The notes under the pieces are model-generated. The model was not told where the DNA came from, did no database searches, and saw only the letters and a program-made list of their open reading frames with translations. Position numbers and translations under genes: made by a program. From Chryseolinea sp. (GTDB taxonomy: Bacteria; Bacteroidota; Bacteroidia; Cytophagales; Cyclobacteriaceae), in contig JAICGJ010000056.1 of the NCBI GenBank assembly GCA_025923195.1, forward strand, positions 1 through 32,077: DNA of 32,077 nucleotides, read 5' to 3'. Shown piece after piece: positions 25,395 to 32,077 of the stretch (the first letter of the stretch is position 1; each line of letters begins with the position of its first letter).

Positions 25395-25916
25395 CTAAAA
25401 GGTTTGTTGAATCTCTTTCTTCAATTCTGTAAGCGCATGCGCGATGGGGTCGACTTGTTTGTTGATTGACTTTTCGAATATCTTTCTGGACAGATCCAGG
25501 CTGGTGGACTCCATGTTCATTTCGCCTGCAGCGTCGTTAATGCTCAGTATAAGATCCTCTTTCGCGTTCTTGATGAGGTTCCACACATCTTCACTCATAT
25601 AAACCTGTTGAGCCACATTGTGGTTATATTCACTTCGGATCTCGCTAAGTAATAACTGGTGAAATTCCTTTGACGTCATACCTGCAGTACTTAGACGTAC
25701 TAACAGATTTTGTGGTGAAATACGTTCCAAAAAAAGTGCCATTCGTTCGTACGCCTGCAGGCGGTTAGGGAGTACTGTTTCGATACTTCGGCCCCGAATT
25801 TCATGTTTTTTGAGATCTATTTCCTTTTGGATGAACATTCTGACTAGCAAGTAGGCTCCATACAATACAATGGAGGCTGGAACCAATATCTTTATAAACT
25901 CGACGATTGCATCCAT
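25395..25916 (-). CDS. Conserved single-pass membrane protein, unknown function (possibly DUF7935)
   Basis: I take the ATG at 25916 (173 residues); a GTG five codons upstream is in frame. One hydrophobic segment (about 9-28, ILVPASIVLYGAYLLVRMF) is followed by a long helical cytoplasmic region containing LQAYERMALFLERISPQNLLVR and SEIRSEYNHNVAQQVYMS. I believe this matches a family found in Bacteroidota and named DUF7935, from memory and not checked. No function is known to me. It is followed closely by the YkvA gene, and the two may act together at the membrane. Confidence 0.75.
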   Translation of the reverse strand: MDAIVEFIKILVPASIVLYGAYLLVRMFIQKEIDLKKHEIRGRSIETVLPNRLQAYERMALFLERISPQNLLVRLSTAGMTSKEFHQLLLSEIRSEYNHNVAQQVYMSEDVWNLIKNAKEDLILSINDAAGEMNMESTSLDLSRKIFEKSINKQVDPIAHALTELKKEIQQTF

Positions 25917-26019
25917 AGAATTAGTGATCACGCAATGGTTTTTGAAATTTAAATAATTTTAGCTTGAATTTAGGGTTCATAGGGTTTGGAAATTGGTGGT
26001 CCGTCCTAGGCGAGCCGCA

Positions 26020-26118
26020 ATGAATGACTAGGTTCAGCACGGCGTCATATGCATTTTTCGTTGGAGGGTCGGACTGGGCTCTGGCCGCGCACAAACAGGT
26101 CCAACTTGAACCATTCAT
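26020..26118 (-). ncRNA. Foldable element in the folB-membrane protein spacer, possible small RNA or regulatory leader
   Basis: On the minus strand ATGAATG (26118-26112) pairs with CATTCAT (26026-26020). Next to it GGTTCA (26112-26107) pairs with TGAACC (26036-26031), with CTAGT left as a small bulge. Inside, GTTGGA (26105-26100) pairs with TCCAAC (26067-26062), closing a GC-rich apical part. It is the only well-structured spacer of the otherwise touching minus-strand run. It could be a cis-regulatory leader for the downstream membrane protein, an sRNA, or the scar of a mobile element. An open frame crosses it (to 25921), but the composition looks non-coding. Confidence 0.4.
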
Positions 26119-26131
26119 AAATACGATTAAG

Positions 26132-26491
26132 CTAGCGTTTTTTCAGCAGACTTACAGTGGCCTTGCTACATTTGCCACCAATGGGCGGGTTCAATTTTGA
26201 AATCTTGAACTCTACTGCGATAACATTGGGAAAAATTTCAAGTACGTCCTTGGCAACTTTCTCGGCGACTGTTTCCAGTAGCTTGGATGGTCGTTCCATC
26301 TCATCCTTTACAATTTTGAAGAGCGTTTCGTAGTTTACCGTTCCCACCAGCTCATCCGTTGCTGCTGCAAGCGAGAAATCTGTTTCAACTGCAATATCAA
26401 CTTCAAACCAATTTCCTGACTCCCGTTCATGAGGATATACGCCGTGAAAGGCATGGAACTCGAGACCCTCGAGTGCAACTCTTCCGATCAT
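26132..26491 (-). CDS. folB: Dihydroneopterin aldolase
   Basis: The 119-residue protein has the family start MIGRVALEGLEFHAFHGVYPHERE, in which HAFHGVYPHE is diagnostic. Then come VNYETLFKIVKDEM, SKLLETVAEKVAKDVL and FKISKLNPPIGG; the Lys in ISKL is the probable catalytic residue (usual KPxPPI is KLNPPI here). It cleaves dihydroneopterin to 6-hydroxymethyldihydropterin in folate synthesis. It overlaps the DivIVA gene by four bases and is the third gene of the WD40-DivIVA-folB run. Confidence 0.95.
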   Translation of the reverse strand: MIGRVALEGLEFHAFHGVYPHERESGNWFEVDIAVETDFSLAAATDELVGTVNYETLFKIVKDEMERPSKLLETVAEKVAKDVLEIFPNVIAVEFKISKLNPPIGGKCSKATVSLLKKR

Positions 26492-27213
26492 CCTATTTCA
26501 TCAAAAAAGGATTTTTTGACTTTTTTCGGTTGTTCTTCTATCATCACAGGCTGTTGTTCTTCCGCCGCTTCCTTCTCCCCTGCAGGTACTTCAGCTTGTG
26601 ATTGAGTCGCTTTTTCTGAATCTACAGTATTGGGAAAGGCCACCCGCTTAGCCTCCTTCTTAGCCATGGCCAGATGTTTATCCGGATCAAAATCCTTAGC
26701 CATTGCTCTGGAGCGTTCCACCCGGTCAAGCACATCGGAACCAAGGTGCTTTAAGTCAGCCAACAGATCATCGCGCAGTGTTTGCATTTTCTTATAGCTT
26801 TCAACAAGGATTTTGAGTTTGTCTTCCATCTGCTCTAAAATCTCCCGGGCTCTTGTATCAGATTCTTCAATGGTGTCGCGGGCTTTTAATTTCGCCTCGT
26901 TAATCATAGCGTCTGCTTTCAACTGCGATTCCCTCAAATGGAGCTCAGCCGTTCTCCTCGCTTGATCGATTACGTTGGCACCCGTATCTTCAGCAGTCTT
27001 CAATGTTTTGTAGAGCGAACTTTCAACTTCGCGCAGTTTGCTGACCTCACGCTCTGTGGCTTCAAGTTTAATCCGACATTCTTTGTTCTCGTCCAGCACT
27101 CGCTCCCATTCTTGTGAAAGTGTAAGCAGGAATGCATTCACTTCGTCCTTTTCATAACCCCTGAAGTTTTTTTCAAAGGTTTTCTGTCGTATATCTAGAG
27201 GCGTTATTCTCAT
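26488..27213 (-). CDS. DivIVA-domain coiled-coil protein
   Basis: The 241-residue protein opens MRITPLDIRQKTFEKNFRGY, followed by EKDEVNAFLLTLSQEWERVL; the F-RGY-DEV-FL pattern is the DivIVA membrane-binding N-domain. A long coiled coil follows to about residue 175, then a low-complexity acidic tail rich in Ala, Glu, Gln and Lys (about 195-241). DivIVA proteins sense membrane curvature and organise cell poles or septa in Gram-positives. In Bacteroidota the role is not established. The start overlaps the WD40 gene stop by 4 bp and its end overlaps folB by 4 bp, so all three are translationally linked. Confidence 0.9.
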   Translation of the reverse strand: MRITPLDIRQKTFEKNFRGYEKDEVNAFLLTLSQEWERVLDENKECRIKLEATEREVSKLREVESSLYKTLKTAEDTGANVIDQARRTAELHLRESQLKADAMINEAKLKARDTIEESDTRAREILEQMEDKLKILVESYKKMQTLRDDLLADLKHLGSDVLDRVERSRAMAKDFDPDKHLAMAKKEAKRVAFPNTVDSEKATQSQAEVPAGEKEAAEEQQPVMIEEQPKKVKKSFFDEIG

Positions 27214-28136
27214 ACCTGTTGTTTTTCAAAGTTAATGTTCCATACTGAAATGGTTCGGTCATCGCTGGCGCTCAACAACTGACCTTCATGGTTTGTCCAT
27301 AAGACTTTATTGACAGACGTACCATGCCCGGCATGACGAGCGCGATCTATGACCTTTAAGAGTTTCAATTCCTTCGCATCCCACACCTTAATGCTTTTAT
27401 CCAAGCTACAAGTTACGAAATGTTTATTATCCGGGCTAAAAGCGAAGTGATTTATGGCAAACATGTGCGCTACAACTTCAGCGGCCTGTTCATAGTTTCT
27501 CGTGGCATCCCACATCTTTAACCGTGCATCACGCGAACCGCTCATAAGAAACTTTTTATCGGGTGTGTATTGGACGGTGAATACCGAATTGGCATGAGCC
27601 TGAATCGTATGCTTCAAATGTAAGTTCTCTAAATCAAACACGCGAATCAAGTGATCGCTAAACCCGACGGCCACTTCTCCCAACTGTTCGTTGATCGAAA
27701 TGGACCGCGCACTTTTATCTGTTAGCTGGATGTTCTGCACCACACTCAAATTATCCTGGTCCACCCTTATCAATGCGCCATGGCCGGTCCCGATAAATAA
27801 ATCCTTGTTGTATGACTGAATATCAAATATTGCGGCCTTTGTAATCTGTAACGACCCCAACTCCGTTTTATTCTGCCAGTCGACGATATGTATGCCGTCA
27901 TAATTATGCCCTATGATCAAGGCATTGGAGGATTTGTGATGATGAATAGCGTAAATCGAGTTGGGAAGCTGCGCAATAACTGATCCGGTCCCCGGATCAT
28001 TCAAATTCCACATAACAACTAAACCATCTCCAGCTGCGGAAAAGAACACTGGTCCCAGCCCCGAAGATGTCAACGTGTACACACAATCGCGATGTCCCGT
28101 TAAAGTATGAAGCTTAGATACCTGCAAACTTGACAT
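27210..28136 (-). CDS. WD40-repeat beta-propeller protein
   Basis: The 308-residue protein consists of WD repeats from the start: LHTLTGHRDCVYTLTSS, GDGLVVMWNL, SVFTVQYTPDKKFLMSGSRDARLKMWDA, HFAFSPDNKHFVTCSLDKSIKVWDA, and a last blade with LLSASDDRTISVWNI. The size fits a seven-bladed propeller with no extra domain. It has no signal peptide, so it is a cytoplasmic scaffold candidate. It is the first gene of the minus-strand run and overlaps the DivIVA gene by 4 bp, which suggests a working partnership (inference). Confidence 0.93.
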   Translation of the reverse strand: MSSLQVSKLHTLTGHRDCVYTLTSSGLGPVFFSAAGDGLVVMWNLNDPGTGSVIAQLPNSIYAIHHHKSSNALIIGHNYDGIHIVDWQNKTELGSLQITKAAIFDIQSYNKDLFIGTGHGALIRVDQDNLSVVQNIQLTDKSARSISINEQLGEVAVGFSDHLIRVFDLENLHLKHTIQAHANSVFTVQYTPDKKFLMSGSRDARLKMWDATRNYEQAAEVVAHMFAINHFAFSPDNKHFVTCSLDKSIKVWDAKELKLLKVIDRARHAGHGTSVNKVLWTNHEGQLLSASDDRTISVWNINFEKQQV

Positions 28137-28287
28137 TAAATAATCCCCATATTGTGAACAAACTCCGAATAAATGAAAGTTGGTGATTACAGATTTACCT
28201 CGTCATCAACATCGCCTCACTGAAGCTAAAGTATTTAGACTATTCGATTTTTTTCCCAAAATTGAATGATAAAGCCAGACATACCAA
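28137..28287. other. Divergent spacer between WD40 and PPTase genes
   Basis: An AT-rich stretch of 151 bp that should carry promoters for both divergent genes. I see no exact TAnnTTTG box and no hairpin of note. Confidence 0.35.
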
Positions 28288-28911
28288 ATGCCTATCGAAA
28301 AAATCGTAGTTGAAAAAGATCGCGCCTGGGCGTTGTGGCAAATAACAGAAGATGAAAAAAGCCTCAGCCTTGAGGTTGATGGTATCGAAAAGGTATCTGA
28401 TACTTTGAAAAATTCACAAAAGAGATTGGAATGGCTTGCAGGACGTGTAGCTACGAAGGAAGTAATGAAATCTCTTCATCAGCCTTTCTACGGACTTACA
28501 AAAGATGAATTTGGCAAACCATTTCAAAGGATGAGTGATTTCAAGCTCTCTCTGAGTCACTCATTTCCATACGTTGCTGTTTTAATGGATAAAAATACCT
28601 CTGTCGGAATAGATCTTGAGCAACCAAAGGAGAAACTGCTGCGAATAGCCAGTCGCATTCACCACGAGAATGAATTGCGGGATCTGGGAACGGATATTGT
28701 TAAGCATTGTATTTACTGGTGCGCCAAAGAAAGCATGATAAAACTATATGGAAGGAAAGATCTTATTTTTGCAGAGCATATGTTCGTTGAACCATTTCAT
28801 CGAAAAGATGAAGGAAATATTACAGGCAAATTTATTGTCAGCAAAAGCGAGCGGATAGTTCCTATGCATTATATAGTTTATACGAATTTTATCGTCGTCT
28901 TCACCCGATGA
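28288..28911 (+). CDS. 4'-phosphopantetheinyl transferase superfamily protein
   Basis: The 207-residue protein matches Sfp/EntD-type transferases by its Mg-binding motif GIDLE (107-111, usual G-V/I-D-x-E) and the second motif WCAKESMIKLYG (144-155, W-x-x-K-E). SLSHSFPYVAVLM (89-101) precedes it as in the family. It would transfer phosphopantetheine from CoA to a carrier protein. No polyketide, peptide or fatty-acid genes are nearby, so it may be the general AcpS-like enzyme of the cell or a secondary one. Confidence 0.9.
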   Translation: MPIEKIVVEKDRAWALWQITEDEKSLSLEVDGIEKVSDTLKNSQKRLEWLAGRVATKEVMKSLHQPFYGLTKDEFGKPFQRMSDFKLSLSHSFPYVAVLMDKNTSVGIDLEQPKEKLLRIASRIHHENELRDLGTDIVKHCIYWCAKESMIKLYGRKDLIFAEHMFVEPFHRKDEGNITGKFIVSKSERIVPMHYIVYTNFIVVFTR

Positions 28912-28918
28912 ATAAACC

Positions 28919-29488
28919 ATGATTAGAATATTTATAGCAATCCATTTGATGTTTGCAACCCTGGCTACCCAGGCACAACAAGTTGCTGACTTTTCCCTTA
29001 CAAACGTTATAACAGGATCCAAGGTCTCGTTAGCCACCTATCCTTCATGCTCCGGTGTTGTAATAGTCTTTACCAGTAATGCGTGTGCTTACGATGAATA
29101 TTATCGCGACAGGATAGATGCTTTATCTAAAGAATTTCACGATAGGGTGCCCGTGCTGTTAATTAACTCCAGTGTCGATCAAATTGAGTCGACTGATAAT
29201 ATGACTAGAAAAGCGCAGCAGTTGGGCTTAACGGTACCATATCTTGCCGACAAAGATCAAACCGTCATGCAGCGATTTGGAGCCACAAAAACGCCTCAGG
29301 CTTTTTTATTGAAAAATGATGGCGGGAACTTTTCAATCGTTTATAGAGGTGCTATTGATGATAACGCACAGGTTAAAGCAGATGTGAGACATAACTATTT
29401 GAAAGATGCTATCGAAATCATGCTCACGAATCAGAAGATTGAAACATCAGAAGTCCGTCCCGTGGGTTGTAGCATCAGGAAAAAATAA
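28919..29488 (+). CDS. Exported thioredoxin-fold redoxin (AhpC/TSA-like)
   Basis: The 189-residue protein starts with a signal peptide (MIRIFIAIHLMFATLATQAQ). The fold follows: VVIVFTSNACAYDEYYRDRI, VLLINSS, LGLTVPYLADKDQTVMQRFG, then KTPQAFLLKND with a cis-Pro. Related proteins carry C-x-x-C-P in the first motif; here it is S-N-A-C-A, so only C56 remains, plus C44 and C184 (VGCSI). This makes a 1-Cys or resolving-Cys mechanism likely. It begins 7 bp after the PPTase gene and is probably co-transcribed. Confidence 0.87.
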   Translation: MIRIFIAIHLMFATLATQAQQVADFSLTNVITGSKVSLATYPSCSGVVIVFTSNACAYDEYYRDRIDALSKEFHDRVPVLLINSSVDQIESTDNMTRKAQQLGLTVPYLADKDQTVMQRFGATKTPQAFLLKNDGGNFSIVYRGAIDDNAQVKADVRHNYLKDAIEIMLTNQKIETSEVRPVGCSIRKK

Positions 29489-29515
29489 TTGACATTTTAG
29501 ACATCAGTCAGACAG

Positions 29516-29947
29516 CTATGACAACAGCGGCCGTCCACTTAGCCAAATCATCGCTATAATTACGGCCAATGCTACGAAGTTAAAAATCGCCATGCGCTTA
29601 TGCTTCGCTTCATCGTTGGTCATGCGTTTTGAAGTCGTCCGCGCAAGCGTGATAAGCACAACAGCAATGAGCATGGCAAAGACATGTTCCACCGTCCAGT
29701 AGCGGGTGGCTTTGTCGCTCATGGTATCTGATCCGAACTTCACAAACGGACTTATAAAATATAAGACTAGCCCGACAAGCAATTGCATGTGGGTAAAAAT
29801 GAACAGGTACAAGCCAAGTTTATTATCCCATTTACCATAGGGCTGTTTATTGGCCAGGCCAATTACGGCCTTTACGATCACAACAATCAGTGCGACGAGG
29901 ATGAAATATCGCAGAAGGGAGTGGGTATGCAGCAAACCGTTATACAT
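29516..29947 (-). CDS. Four-helix membrane protein, Bacteroidota family of unknown function
   Basis: The 143-residue protein has about four hydrophobic segments: YFILVALIVVIVKAVIGLA, LGLYLFIFTHMQLLVGLVLYF, VFAMLIAVVLITLA and IFNFVALAVIIAMIWL. Several histidines (LHTHSLLRY, FTHMQL, VEHVFAM) lie at or near membrane edges. Homologues in Bacteroidota are sometimes annotated as cytochrome b-like, so heme binding is possible but not shown. It converges with the redoxin gene, 27 bp apart, and diverges from the SMP-30 gene. Confidence 0.75.
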   Translation of the reverse strand: MYNGLLHTHSLLRYFILVALIVVIVKAVIGLANKQPYGKWDNKLGLYLFIFTHMQLLVGLVLYFISPFVKFGSDTMSDKATRYWTVEHVFAMLIAVVLITLARTTSKRMTNDEAKHKRMAIFNFVALAVIIAMIWLSGRPLLS

Positions 29948-30139
29948 GTCCGATAATTTTTTTGAACCCCCGAAAATAGTATAAAAGATTGTAATAGGCG
30001 TCCTTCGATGCAGACGTCAATGTTTTTGAAGCATGCCAAGTACAATCGGCAAACAAAAAGCGTCCACGATTTAGTTACTATTCAACTTTCCTGTGCTCTT
30101 ACCTGTTATTTTAGGGCAATCATTAAAAAATCTAAACAA

Positions 30140-30969
30140 ATGAAAAGTCTTATAACTCTTTTACTTGCGATGGGCACACTATCCCTTTCGGCTCAGACAT
30201 TAACACATAAATGGACCACAGAACCATCACTGCGCGTCCCCGAATCGGTCCTACTGGATGCAAAAAACAACGTCTTATACGTATCCTCTATTGACGGTAC
30301 TCCACAAAACAAAGATGGAAACGGGTTCATATCACAAGTGACCCTCGACGGAAAGATCAAGAACCTCAAATGGGTAACAGGCCTGGATGCCCCAAAAGGG
30401 ATGGGTCTGCACAATAACAATCTTTATATAGCCGATATTTCACGATTAGTAACCGTCGACATAACTACAGGAAAGTCACAAATACACTTGACATCGAAGG
30501 CGCCACTTTTCTAAACGATATCACGGTCGACAAAACGGGCACCATATATGTTTCAGACAGCAATACTGGCAAAATTCATATCGTAAAGAATGGAACGGCC
30601 GAAGTATACTTCGAAGATCCCCAAATAAAAGGGGTTAACGGACTGCTTGCGGGCGCCAACGAATTGTATGTTGTCGATTTTCAAACGGGTGGAAATTTCA
30701 AACTATCAAAGGATAAGAAGCTCACAAAATTCAGCTCGACGGCGGAGGGCGCAGATGGTGTTGTTCCCCTTGGAAAAGATGAGTACCTCGTATCAAGCTG
30801 GCACGGCGAGGTTGCCTATGTGAATTCGAAGGGAGAGGCCAAGAAGCTCCTGGATACCCGTGATCAGAAATTCAGCGCTGCCGATATCGAATATGATCCA
30901 AAAACGAAAACGCTGTTTGTACCAACATTCAACGCAAACACCGTGATGGCTTACACTTTTTCCAAGTGA
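30140..30969 (+). pseudogene. SMP-30/gluconolactonase-like beta-propeller gene with a single frameshift
   Basis: The first part (ATG at 30140, signal peptide MKSLITLLLAMGTLSLSAQ) reads SMP-30-like up to TTGKSQIH near 30487. It then shifts and stops at 30514. The remainder continues in another frame from about 30487 (DIEGATFLNDIT, then GTIYVSDSNTGKIH, KGVNGLLAGANELYVVDF and SAADIEYDPKTKTLFVPTF) to a stop at 30967-30969. Loss of one base near 30488 restores one continuous protein of about 277 residues. The good coding quality of both halves suggests a recent mutation or a sequencing error. Intact homologues hydrolyse lactones or bind calcium in the periplasm. Confidence 0.8.
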
Positions 30970-30997
30970 GCCGACCTGATTGCAATACAACAAAAAG

Positions 30998-31035
30998 AAA
31001 AATGGCTGCTTCGCGTACGGCGGCCATTTTTTTTT
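30998..31035 (+). terminator. Intrinsic terminator after the SMP-30-like gene
   Basis: AAAAATGGC (30998-31006) pairs with GCCATTTTT (31023-31031), with further T to 31035. The 9-bp stem and T-run of nine are convincing; A/T symmetry means it could also work on the minus strand. Confidence 0.85.
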
Positions 31036-31094
31036 AAAGGAATATTAACTTCTTTTGGATGTAATCAACGCATGGGGGTTTTGCGACCCGCACT

Positions 31095-32077
31095 ATGAGC
31101 AAACAATTCCTTAACGAGCTTCCTGATTTGATTCGTGCTCAGGTCATCACAGAGGAGACCGCACAGAGAATAAAGGACTATTACCATGATCAACCAGGCC
31201 AATCCTCAAACAGGCTATTTATCGTCTTCGGAATTCTGGGATCATTGTTAATAGGCCTCGGTATAGTGCTAATCATCGCGCACAATTGGGATAATTTATC
31301 GAAGGCGATAAAACTGATTATTGGATTTTTACCATTGCTTATTGGGCAAGTGCTCGCAGCGTTCGTATTAATAAAAAAACGTGAGGCAGTCGCCTGGCGC
31401 GAAGGTGCAGCAACCTTTATCTTTCTGGCTATTGCCGTAAGCATTTCAATCGTCAGCCAGGTATACAATATAGAAGGCGATTTGAAAGGATTTCTTTTCA
31501 TCTGGATGTGTCTGGCGCTTCCGGTAGTCTACGTACTCAGATCGTCAGTTGCAAGTTTGCTATTTATTTCGGGGATCACGTGGTATGCCTGCGAAGTTGG
31601 TTATTTCAATTATCCCTACAATAATGCACTGGCATATTGGGTATTACTTGCGCTGGTCCTGCCATTCTACTATCTGGAATTCATTCAAAAGAATCTGAAG
31701 AATAATTTTTTCTATTTCCACTCTTGGGCTCTCGCTCTATCCATAACAATCTGCCTCGGTTTGCTTGCTGATGATCGGGGGGAACTGATAATGATTGCCT
31801 ACATGAGTCTGTTCAGTGGATATGTCCTCATGAGTCAATTGAAGCCATTCGAAACGGGAAGGGTACTTTCAAATGCTTACCTTGTTATGGGCAGTATCGG
31901 CACAATTGTTTTGCTTCTTGCCTTGAGTTTTGACTGGTATTGGGACGAGCTCGATGACATCAAGTCAACAACATCTATCACGCCAATAGTGGTTTCCGCT
32001 GTTGTCACACTTCTTTCTATGGGGTTGTTGCTGCTAGCTCTGCGCACAAAAAAAGGGAATGAGCTTAATTCAAAATC
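31095..32077 (+). CDS. DUF2157 multi-pass membrane protein, N-terminal part (runs off the window)
   Basis: From ATG at 31095 the frame is open to the window end, at least 327 residues. The first 45 residues form a short soluble helical domain (FLNELPDLIRAQVITEETAQRI), as at the start of DUF2157 proteins. Then follow many hydrophobic segments beginning FIVFGILGSLLIGLGIVLIIAHNW, whose AHNWD motif is diagnostic. No role is established for the family. It is often followed by a DUF4401 gene and a GDYXXLXY gene, which would lie beyond the window (expected from memory, not visible). Confidence 0.85.
   Translation, partial: MSKQFLNELPDLIRAQVITEETAQRIKDYYHDQPGQSSNRLFIVFGILGSLLIGLGIVLIIAHNWDNLSKAIKLIIGFLPLLIGQVLAAFVLIKKREAVAWREGAATFIFLAIAVSISIVSQVYNIEGDLKGFLFIWMCLALPVVYVLRSSVASLLFISGITWYACEVGYFNYPYNNALAYWVLLALVLPFYYLEFIQKNLKNNFFYFHSWALALSITICLGLLADDRGELIMIAYMSLFSGYVLMSQLKPFETGRVLSNAYLVMGSIGTIVLLLALSFDWYWDELDDIKSTTSITPIVVSAVVTLLSMGLLLLALRTKKGNELNSK

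Noticed and set aside
26031-26112. Integron attC-like site
   Set aside because: GTCCAAC resembles an attC core, but the complementary GTTGGAG lies on the wrong side and lacks the required order RYYYAAC...GTTRRRY; no integrase or cassette-like gene is near.
1-32077. tRNA, rRNA, CRISPR or insertion sequence
   Set aside because: I looked on both strands at spacers for T-loop motifs, regular direct repeats with spacers and transposase-like frames and saw none; no scanner was available.

Overview
The window reads as chromosomal DNA of a Bacteroidota member, most likely a Cytophagales bacterium (inferred, not proven). Pointers are a mid-40s GC impression, near absence of Shine-Dalgarno sequences, a TAnnTTTG-type -7 box before one gene, a leuC-leuD-leuB-leuA operon with a short LeuA, and several families common in that phylum. 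I see no rRNA, tRNA, CRISPR array, transposase or phage gene. Most genes are housekeeping or small stress-type accessory genes.

Layout. (1) 1-2034, minus strand: an NtrC-type sigma-54 activator followed by its probable sensor kinase, cut by the window edge. Divergent from them is a FUSC-family membrane protein (2312-4450). (2) 4483-7850: a methyltransferase carrying a signal peptide, an orphan membrane histidine kinase, a Bax-like glucosaminidase and a 58-residue membrane peptide. (3) 7890-13997, plus strand: a closely packed run of an EamA transporter, a DHCW-motif cupin, two GNAT acetyltransferases (the second PaiA-like), OsmC, a DinB-fold protein, a PaiB-like FMN protein, a DJ-1/PfpI protein and a group II PLP decarboxylase. 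It resembles an amine or small-molecule stress locus. (4) 14104-21459: branched-chain aminotransferase, a zinc-type oxidoreductase, a Tat-exported Dabb protein, then leuCDBA behind a leader with a strong terminator hairpin. LeuA lacks the C-terminal regulatory domain, so control by attenuation would make sense. (5) 21811-22659: an exported sugar-isomerase-like protein.

(6) 22665-28136, minus strand: WD40 protein, DivIVA-domain protein and dihydroneopterin aldolase, joined by 4-bp overlaps; then a 200-bp spacer with a foldable element; then a membrane protein, a YkvA protein, an NAD(P)-binding protein, D-aminoacyl-tRNA deacylase, a macrodomain protein and a VanX-like D-Ala-D-Ala dipeptidase, again touching or overlapping. 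(7) 28288-32077: a phosphopantetheinyl transferase, an exported redoxin, a four-helix membrane protein, an SMP-30-like gene broken by one frameshift, and the start of a DUF2157 membrane protein.

No unmistakable new system stands out. The best leads are the structured spacer at 26020-26118, the leu leader, the inverted repeats at 15180-15298 and 16321-16343, the exported methyltransferase, and the overlapping dtd/macrodomain/VanX genes.
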